From assembly GCA_036268615.1 (NCBI GenBank), contig DATATV010000134.1, positions 114,278 to 178,277 of the forward strand: 64,000 bases of DNA, in the 5' to 3' direction. Positions 58,595 through 64,000 of the stretch are shown piece by piece (positions within the stretch are counted from its first letter, which is position 1; every line of letters starts with the position of its first letter). The position numbers and the translations under genes are program-made. The notes under the pieces are model-generated. The model did not search any database. It was not told the origin of the DNA and worked only from the letters and a program-made list of their open reading frames with translations. The stretch is from DATATV01 sp036268615 (lineage in GTDB: Bacteria; Actinomycetota; Actinomycetes; Mycobacteriales; Pseudonocardiaceae).

Positions 58595-59464
58595 GTGTCC
58601 AGTGCGCCCATCGCCACCCAGGTGATCGATCTGCTCCGCGGATCGGGGTTGGAGCGGGGCGCGCACGTGCCGGAGCAGTGGCTGGCCGACTCGTTGCGGG
58701 TGTCGCGGTCGCCGGTGCGTCGGGCGTTGGCCGTGCTGGCCGAGTTGGGGCTGGTCAGTCAGGAACCCAACCGGGGTTACTTCCTCAACCGGCCGGCCGG
58801 CGAACTCGGCCGGTCGGAGCTGGGCACCGGCGGCGGCGACGCAGAGGAGGAGGCGTACTTCCAGGCCGGCGACGACTACCTGAACGGCCGGTTCACCGGC
58901 GAGTTCACCGCCGCCGACCTCGCCCGCCGGTACCGGCTCGGCCCGGCGCAGGCCAACCGGGTGCTCGGCCGGATGGAACGGGAGGACCTGATCAGCAGGC
59001 GGCCGGGCCGGGGCTGGGAGTTCCAGCACCTGCTGTCCACTGTGGAGGCGCACGACCAGAGCTACCGGTTCCGGATGATCGTCGAACCAGCCGCCCTGCT
59101 GGAGCCCGGCTTCACCATCGACCCGGCCGCCTTCGCCCGGCATCGGCGGCAGCAGGAGGCGCTGTTGGGCGAAGAGGTGCTGGTGCTGCCGCCGGGTGAG
59201 TTGTTCGTCGTCAACGCCGGCCTGCACGAGATGGTGGTCGGCTGCGCCGGCAACGCCTACCTGGTGGACGCGGTGCGGCGGGTGAACCGGGTGCGCAGGC
59301 TGATCGAATACCGGCACCAGACCGACCGGGCGCGGGTGGTGGATCAGGCCAGGGAACATCTCCACCTGCTGGAACTGATCGAGGGCGGCGACCGTGCGCA
59401 GGCCGCCGTCTATCTGCGGGACCACCTGGACCGGGTGCGGGCCGTCAAGACTGGATTGTACTGA
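58595..59464 (+). CDS. GntR-family regulator with an apparent second winged helix and FCD-like domain
   Basis: 289 residues from GTG 58595. First HTH: ATQVIDLLRGSGLERGAHVPEQWLADSLRVSRSPVRRALAVLAELGLV (about 5-55). A second wHTH-like unit, FTAADLARRYRLGPAQANRVLGRMEREDLISRRPGRGWEF, lies at about 106-145, where ordinary GntR/FadR proteins go straight into the ligand domain. The C-terminal helical half (FRMIVEPAALLEPGF ... RVVDQAREHLHLLELIEGGDRAQAAVYLRDHL) is FCD-like. It precedes, and probably controls, the aconitase gene 24 bases downstream. Confidence 0.82.
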   Translation: MSSAPIATQVIDLLRGSGLERGAHVPEQWLADSLRVSRSPVRRALAVLAELGLVSQEPNRGYFLNRPAGELGRSELGTGGGDAEEEAYFQAGDDYLNGRFTGEFTAADLARRYRLGPAQANRVLGRMEREDLISRRPGRGWEFQHLLSTVEAHDQSYRFRMIVEPAALLEPGFTIDPAAFARHRRQQEALLGEEVLVLPPGELFVVNAGLHEMVVGCAGNAYLVDAVRRVNRVRRLIEYRHQTDRARVVDQAREHLHLLELIEGGDRAQAAVYLRDHLDRVRAVKTGLY

Positions 59465-59483
59465 CTTGCGGACTGATACAATC
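59454..59483. promoter_or_regulatory. GATTGTA/TACAATC inverted repeat between gntR and aconitase
   Basis: GATTGTA (59454-59460) and TACAATC (59477-59483) are perfect 7-bp arms 16 bp apart. The left arm overlaps the last codons of gntR and the right arm ends five bases before GTG 59489, occupying the usual ribosome-site position. TTGTA/TACAA is typical of GntR operators. Confidence 0.6.
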
Positions 59484-59488
59484 TGCTG

Positions 59489-62128
59489 GTGACGACCGCC
59501 AGCACGACCGTGCCCCTGCGTGAGCTGAGCGTCGGCCAGCAGACCTACCGGTATCTGCCGCTGGACGCGCTGTTGTCGGCGGCCGAGCTGGCGCGGCTGC
59601 CGTTCGTGCTGCGGGTCCTGCTGGAGAACGTCGCGCGGGCGGCGCCGGAGGCGCTCGAACGGGTGCTGGGCCGGGTTCGGTCCGGGCAGGGCGACTGCGA
59701 GGTTCCGGTGGCACCGAACCGGATCATGCTGCACGACACGACGTGCCTGCCGGCACTGGCCGACTTCGCCGGGCTCCGGGACAGCGTCGCCGAACTCGGC
59801 GGTGATCCGACCCGGGTGCAGCCGGCCATCCCGGTCGACCTCACCGTGGACCACTCGGTCATCGCCGAGGAGTACGGCACCGCGACCGCCGCCCGCGACA
59901 ACCTGCTGATCGACTTCCGGCGCAACCGGGAGCGCTACGAGTTCATCAAGTGGGCCCAGCAGAGCCTGGACAACTTCCAGGTGGTGCCGCCGGGCACCGG
60001 GATCATTCACCAGGTCAACATGGAGTCGCTGGCGCGGGTCGTCTGGCGGGCCGACGGTCCCGACGGGGTGCCGCTGCTGCACCCGGACGTACTGGTCGCC
60101 ACGGACAGCCACACGCCGATGATCAACGCGATCGGCGTGCTGGGCTGGGGTGTCGGCGGTCTCCAGGCGCAGGCGGCGATGCTCGGGGAGCCGGTTGTCA
60201 TCCAGTTTCCGACGGTCGTCGGGGTCGAGTTGCTCGGCCGGCTGCGTAGTGGGGTCGGCGCCGCTGACCTCGCGCTCACCATGACCGAACTGCTGCGCGC
60301 GCACGGCGTGGTGGACAAGTTCGTCGAGTTCTTCGGCACCGGGGCCACCGAACTGGGCTGGGCCGAGCGGGCCGCGGTGGCCAACATGGCCCCGGAATAC
60401 GGTGCCACCACCGCGTTCTTCCCGGCCGACGAGCAGACCCTGAGCTATCTCGAACTGACCGGGCGCGGTGCCGAGCACTGTGCGGTGGTGGCGGCGTACC
60501 TGCGCGCGCAGGGGCTGTTGCGGCCGGCCGGTGGCCCGGTGCCCGACTACGACGAGGTGCTGCGACTGGACCTGGCCACCGTCGAACCGAGCCTGGCCGG
60601 ACCCCGGTTGCCGCACCAGCGGGTCGCGCTGTCCGCGGTGCCGGCGTCGTTCCGGGCGGCGGCGGGGGAGCAGCCGGCGCTGGTCGGTGGTTTCAACGAG
60701 CCGGTGCCGGCGGGGGCGGTGGCCATCGCGGCGATCACCAGTTGTACGCACACGGCCAATCCCGCGTTGATGGTCAGCGCCGGGCTGCTCGCCCGGCGTG
60801 CGGCCGAGGCCGGGCTGCGGACCAAGCCGTGGGTGAAGACCTCGTTGTCGCCCGGATCGCGGGTGGTCAGCGACTATCTCGACCGGGCCGACCTGCTCGA
60901 TCCGTTGGCGGATCTGGGTTTCGCGATCGCCGGCTTCGGCTGCATGACCTGCATCGGCAATTCCGGCCCGCTGCAACCGGACCTGGACGCGCTCATCGAG
61001 CGGGGTGCCGTGCCGGTCGCGGTGCTGTCGGGCAACCGGAACTTTCCCGGCCGGGTCAATCCGAGGGTGTCGCTGGCCTACCTGGCGTCGCCGCCGCTGG
61101 TGGTCGCCTACGCGCTCGCCGGCACGGTCCTGCACGACTTCGCCAGCACCCCGCTGGGCCACGACCGGGCTGGCGAACCGGTCTACCTGGCCGACCTGTG
61201 GCCGTCGGACGAGGAGGTCCGGGCGGTGGTCGCCGCCGAGGTGCGGCCGGAACTGTTCCAGGCCAACAACGAGATCCTGCGCACCGGACCCGCGCAGTGG
61301 CGGCAGCTCTCCGCGCCCGGCAGCACCCGCTTCGGCTGGCGCCCGGAGTCCACCTACGTCCGCAGGCCGCCCTATCTCACCGACCTGCCGGCCGAACCCG
61401 CCGACCGGCTCGGCTTCGAGCGCGGCCGGGTGCTGCTCTGGCTTGGTGACGACGTGACCACCGACCACATCTCACCGGCCGGCGCGATCCCACCGGACAG
61501 TGCGGCCGGGCGGTACCTGCGCGACCGGGGCGTGCCGCCGACCGAGCTGAACCAGTACTCGACCCGGCGCAGCAACCACGAGGTGATGCTGCGCGGCGCG
61601 TTCACCAACCCGGCGGTGGCCAACCTGCTGCTGCCGCCGGACGAGCGGCGGCCGGGCGGCTTCGCCTACACCGCCGACCTGTCCTCGGTCGAGCCGGTGC
61701 TGGCTGCCGCGCGGTCCGGTCCGGGCACCCCGTCGGTCGTGCTGGCCGGGGCGAACTACGGCGCCGGGTCGAGTCGCGACTGGGCGGCCAAGGCGCAGGC
61801 CCTGCTCGGCGTGCGGGCGGTGATCGCGCGGAGTTTCGAGCGCATTCATCGCAGCAACCTGATCGGCATGGGCGTGCTGCCGTTGCGGTTCGAGGCCGGC
61901 CGGGGCGCCGAGGACTACGGCTTCACCGCGTCCGACGAGTTGGCGCTGAGCGGCATGGATGATCTTGTTGTCGGCGACAACGCGGTGCTGCTCACGGTGA
62001 CCAGGTCGGACGGTGGTGACATGCGGGTGCCGCTGTGGCTGCGGTTGGACACGCACCACGAGATCGCCTACCTCCGGCACGGTGGCACGCTGCCCTACGT
62101 GGTCCGGCGGGCCTGTCAGGTCGGGTGA
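59489..62128 (+). CDS. Aconitase-family hydratase (AcnA-like paralogue)
   Basis: 879 residues from GTG 59489. All three cluster cysteines are present: C419 in SCTHTANP, C485 and C488 in GFGCMTCIGNSG. Substrate motifs DLTVDHSVI, TDSHTPMINAIGVLGWGVGG and GANYGAGSSRDWAAKAQALLGVRAVIARSFERIHRSNLIGMG are conserved. SCTHTAN and GCMTCIG differ from the near-universal SCTNTSN and GCTTCIG, and the protein is shorter than typical actinobacterial aconitases (over 900). With its own GntR regulator, it is more likely a conditional paralogue acting on citrate, 2-methylcitrate or a related tricarboxylate. Confidence 0.88.
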   Translation: MTTASTTVPLRELSVGQQTYRYLPLDALLSAAELARLPFVLRVLLENVARAAPEALERVLGRVRSGQGDCEVPVAPNRIMLHDTTCLPALADFAGLRDSVAELGGDPTRVQPAIPVDLTVDHSVIAEEYGTATAARDNLLIDFRRNRERYEFIKWAQQSLDNFQVVPPGTGIIHQVNMESLARVVWRADGPDGVPLLHPDVLVATDSHTPMINAIGVLGWGVGGLQAQAAMLGEPVVIQFPTVVGVELLGRLRSGVGAADLALTMTELLRAHGVVDKFVEFFGTGATELGWAERAAVANMAPEYGATTAFFPADEQTLSYLELTGRGAEHCAVVAAYLRAQGLLRPAGGPVPDYDEVLRLDLATVEPSLAGPRLPHQRVALSAVPASFRAAAGEQPALVGGFNEPVPAGAVAIAAITSCTHTANPALMVSAGLLARRAAEAGLRTKPWVKTSLSPGSRVVSDYLDRADLLDPLADLGFAIAGFGCMTCIGNSGPLQPDLDALIERGAVPVAVLSGNRNFPGRVNPRVSLAYLASPPLVVAYALAGTVLHDFASTPLGHDRAGEPVYLADLWPSDEEVRAVVAAEVRPELFQANNEILRTGPAQWRQLSAPGSTRFGWRPESTYVRRPPYLTDLPAEPADRLGFERGRVLLWLGDDVTTDHISPAGAIPPDSAAGRYLRDRGVPPTELNQYSTRRSNHEVMLRGAFTNPAVANLLLPPDERRPGGFAYTADLSSVEPVLAAARSGPGTPSVVLAGANYGAGSSRDWAAKAQALLGVRAVIARSFERIHRSNLIGMGVLPLRFEAGRGAEDYGFTASDELALSGMDDLVVGDNAVLLTVTRSDGGDMRVPLWLRLDTHHEIAYLRHGGTLPYVVRRACQVG

Positions 62129-62138
62129 CCGACCTGGC

Positions 62139-62810
62139 CTACATGTGCTGGTACTCCGGCTGACCCGGGTGTATGCGCTTCCGGACCCGGATCGCGATCA
62201 TGTTCAGCACCGGCGCGGCGCCCCAGACCGCATACGACCACCCGGTGAAGAACGACACCGGGATCGAGATCACGAACGCGAGTCCGAGCGTCGCGCTGTG
62301 CATGCCCGTCCGGCGCAGCACTCCTTGCGGGATGTCACGGCGGTGGAGTTGGTTTCGCCGGATCTCCCAGATCATCAGCAGGAAGATCATGTCCGCGGCC
62401 GCCTGCACCAGGGCGTAGAAGCCGAACCGGGCCTGAAACGCTCCGCCACCGGTGAGCACCCTGGTCGCGAACGGCATCGCCACCTGCATGAACAGCCAGG
62501 CCATGGTGAGTGAGGTCAGCCGGCTGGTCACCGAGGTCAGGTACCGGAAGGTCCGGTGGTGGTTGCGCCAGTGCGCGCTGATCACCACGAAGCTGAGCAT
62601 GAACGCCAGGTACTCCTCGCGGTGCTCGCCGGCCGAGTGCAGGATCTCGGCGTTGGTGTTGCCGCTGGGCAGCGGCAGGTCCAGCGCCAACAGGGTCAGC
62701 GCGATCGCGACGACGGCATCGGTGAAGAAGGTCAGTCGCTCGGCGGCGACCGCGCGCACCTCCACCTCGCGCACCTCGTCGTTGGACTCCGGGCCGGCGG
62801 GGGTGCTCAT
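62139..62810 (-). CDS. TMEM175-family potassium channel-like protein
   Basis: 223 residues from ATG 62810 (MSTPAGPESN). The first helix RLTFFTDAVVAIALTLLALDLPLP is the TMEM175/DUF1211 signature (usual RxxxFSDxVxAI; Ser replaced by Thr). Six helices in total; HWRNHHRTFRYL between helices 2 and 3 is conserved. Bacterial members form tetrameric potassium channels with one six-helix repeat. Convergent with the aconitase, ten bases between stops. Confidence 0.85.
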   Translation of the reverse strand: MSTPAGPESNDEVREVEVRAVAAERLTFFTDAVVAIALTLLALDLPLPSGNTNAEILHSAGEHREEYLAFMLSFVVISAHWRNHHRTFRYLTSVTSRLTSLTMAWLFMQVAMPFATRVLTGGGAFQARFGFYALVQAAADMIFLLMIWEIRRNQLHRRDIPQGVLRRTGMHSATLGLAFVISIPVSFFTGWSYAVWGAAPVLNMIAIRVRKRIHPGQPEYQHM

Positions 62811-62892
62811 GGCAGCACAGGTTGCCATATCCGGTGGTGCACGACACGCGGCGGGCCGACGCCGGATCAGCGGAGCCGGCCCGCCGGCGTGA

Positions 62893-64000
62893 CTACGACC
62901 CGTAGACCTGGAACTCGGCCGCCTGGCCGGCCGGCCAGCCGGTGTTGGCGGTGAAGTTGAGCCGCAGATAGCGGGTGCTCGTGCTGGGTACGGTGATGGT
63001 CACCGTGTTGCCGGTGGCCGGGTTGAAGGTGTAGCCGGCCGAGCCGACCAGCGTGCTGAAGTTGCTGCCGTCGGTCGAACCCTGCACGGACAGCGTCTGG
63101 GTCCGGGTGTTCCATGCCGTGGCCGGCGGCAGGTCGAGCACGATCCGCCCGACGGCGGTCGCCGAACCGAGGTCGACCTGGAGCCACTGCGGGAACGCGT
63201 TGTTGTTGCTCTCCCAGTAGCTGCTGGTGTTGCCGTCGTTGGCGTTGCCCGGGGCGTAGGTCTGCGTGTAACTGCTCGCGCTCACCGTCTTCCCGGCCGC
63301 GAGGTTCGTGTTCGGCGGCGGCGGCGGGGTCGTGCCACCGCCGATGGTGACCTGGCCGGTCAGCCGGATGTCCCGGGACGACGCACCGACCAGCACGCTG
63401 TTGCTGCCGGCCGCGTTGGTCCAGCCGTTGTTGTAGTACTGGAAGCTGCGCGCCGCCAGGGTCAGGCTGACGTGCTGGGTCTGACCGGGGTTGAGGGTGA
63501 CCCGCTGGAAGCCGCGCAGGTTCTTCGGCGGTTCCCCGGTGCTGGTCGGCTCGCCGACGTACACCTGGGCCACCTCGCTGCCGGCCCGCGACCCGGTGTC
63601 GGTCACGTCGAACCCGACCGCGACGTTGCCCGAACTGTCCGGAGTGGACACTGTCAGGTTCGTGTAGCCGAAGGTGGTGTAGGACAGGCCGAAACCGAAC
63701 GGGAACAGCGGGGTGAGGTTCTTGGCGTCGTACCAGCGGTAGCCCACGTCGACGCCCTCGGAGTACTGCACGGTGCCGTTCTGCCCCGGCCACTGCGCCG
63801 TGGTGCTCGCCGGCACGTCGGCCAGCGACTGCGGGAAGGTGACCGGCAGTTTGCCGGAGAAGTTCACGTCGCCGAACAGCAGCGCCGCGATCGCGTTGCC
63901 GTCCTGCTGTCCCGGATACCACGCTTCGAACAGCACCTGGATCTGGTTGCGCCACGGCATCAGGACCGGGCCGCCCGTGTTCAGCACGACGATCGTGTGC
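62893..64000 (-). CDS. GH3 beta-glucosidase-like, C-terminal part with discoidin domain (cut by the window end)
   Basis: 369 residues are visible; the 5' end lies beyond 64000. The frame enters with HTIVVLNTGGPVLMPW and continues FEAWYPGQQDGNAIAALLFGDVNFSGKLPVTFP, the GH3 C-terminal (alpha/beta sandwich) domain, then the fibronectin-III-like domain (FPFGFGLSYTTFGYTNL ... VYVGEP). After a TTPPPPP linker, residues about 225-364 form an F5/8 type C (discoidin/CBM32) domain (NLAAGKTVSASSYTQTYAPGNANDGNTSSYWES). Probably a secreted glycosidase; catalytic Asp is outside the window. Confidence 0.9.
   Translation of the reverse strand, partial: HTIVVLNTGGPVLMPWRNQIQVLFEAWYPGQQDGNAIAALLFGDVNFSGKLPVTFPQSLADVPASTTAQWPGQNGTVQYSEGVDVGYRWYDAKNLTPLFPFGFGLSYTTFGYTNLTVSTPDSSGNVAVGFDVTDTGSRAGSEVAQVYVGEPTSTGEPPKNLRGFQRVTLNPGQTQHVSLTLAARSFQYYNNGWTNAAGSNSVLVGASSRDIRLTGQVTIGGGTTPPPPPNTNLAAGKTVSASSYTQTYAPGNANDGNTSSYWESNNNAFPQWLQVDLGSATAVGRIVLDLPPATAWNTRTQTLSVQGSTDGSNFSTLVGSAGYTFNPATGNTVTITVPSTSTRYLRLNFTANTGWPAGQAAEFQVYGS

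Noticed and set aside
58553..61468. 971-residue minus-strand open frame opposite gntR and aconitase
   Set aside because: Antisense of a fully conserved aconitase; composition is His/Arg/Gln-rich.

Overview
The window is high-GC DNA with GTG and TTG starts, many 4-base ATGA/GTGA gene overlaps and almost no free space between genes. This, with an IdeR/DtxR-type iron box, a DasR-type chitinase operator, a DyP-encapsulin pair and secreted GH16/GH18/GH3 hydrolases, points to a soil-living filamentous actinomycete. A Pseudonocardiales-like genome is a guess; I cannot name a genus. I recognise no rRNA, tRNA, CRISPR array, phage or complete insertion sequence.

Layout. 0.1-4.1 kb: acyl-CoA ligase/thioesterase pair, then a secreted GH16 glucanase with a CBM13 tail behind a LacI-type operator. 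4.2-8.9 kb: MetE-like methyltransferase, nucleoside hydrolase, HEAT-repeat DNA alkylation repair protein, MarR regulator, TIGR00027-type methyltransferase. 8.96-10.1 kb: a compositionally foreign type I restriction R-like gene cut by one in-frame TAA. 10.2-15.5 kb: cyanase, then a five-gene overlapping operon (NCS1 permease, cysteine hydrolase, GntR/UTRA, ADP-ribosylglycohydrolase fold, PfkB kinase) that reads as a catabolic route for an unknown ribosyl compound. 15.5-20.9 kb (minus strand): a membrane TPR protein overlapping a Cdc48/FtsH-type AAA ATPase, then a two-component system whose operon begins with two small exported proteins. 21.0-22.6 kb: two ABC permeases without ATPase or binding protein, behind a 34-bp palindrome.

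23-31 kb: alcohol dehydrogenase, acyl-CoA dehydrogenase, LigC-type ligase, PH-domain and RDD membrane proteins, a NarL-type two-component system, and an S53 peptidase without a recognisable propeptide. 31.4-35 kb: VOC and PPOX proteins, and a TetR repressor divergent from an FAD monooxygenase that carries an in-frame pentapeptide repeat. 35-37.6 kb: iron-box-controlled PepSY membrane protein with two overlapping small membrane proteins, and a CoA-binding protein. 37.7-41.5 kb: lipase, then DyP peroxidase with an encapsulin-loading tail, encapsulin shell and an alpha/beta hydrolase. 41.5-50.9 kb: NAD kinase, DUF3703, SnoaL-like, crotonase, thiolase, amidase, VOC, an MFS remnant, PucR-like regulator, HSL-type esterase and DUF899 protein. 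51-64 kb: cytosolic HtrA-like protease, LysR, GH18 chitinase, ClpN-only protein with its HTH partner, acyl-CoA synthetase plus P450, two-HTH GntR plus aconitase paralogue, TMEM175-like channel, and a GH3 glucosidase running off the window end.

Three copies of a previously unannotated intergenic element (22-nt identical hairpin core plus a C-rich tandem tract) lie at 31.3, 32.4 and 54.7 kb, each next to the stop codon of a minus-strand gene. Many genes have clear palindromic or repeated operator candidates, listed separately. All functional statements come from reading motifs by eye; no database search was possible.
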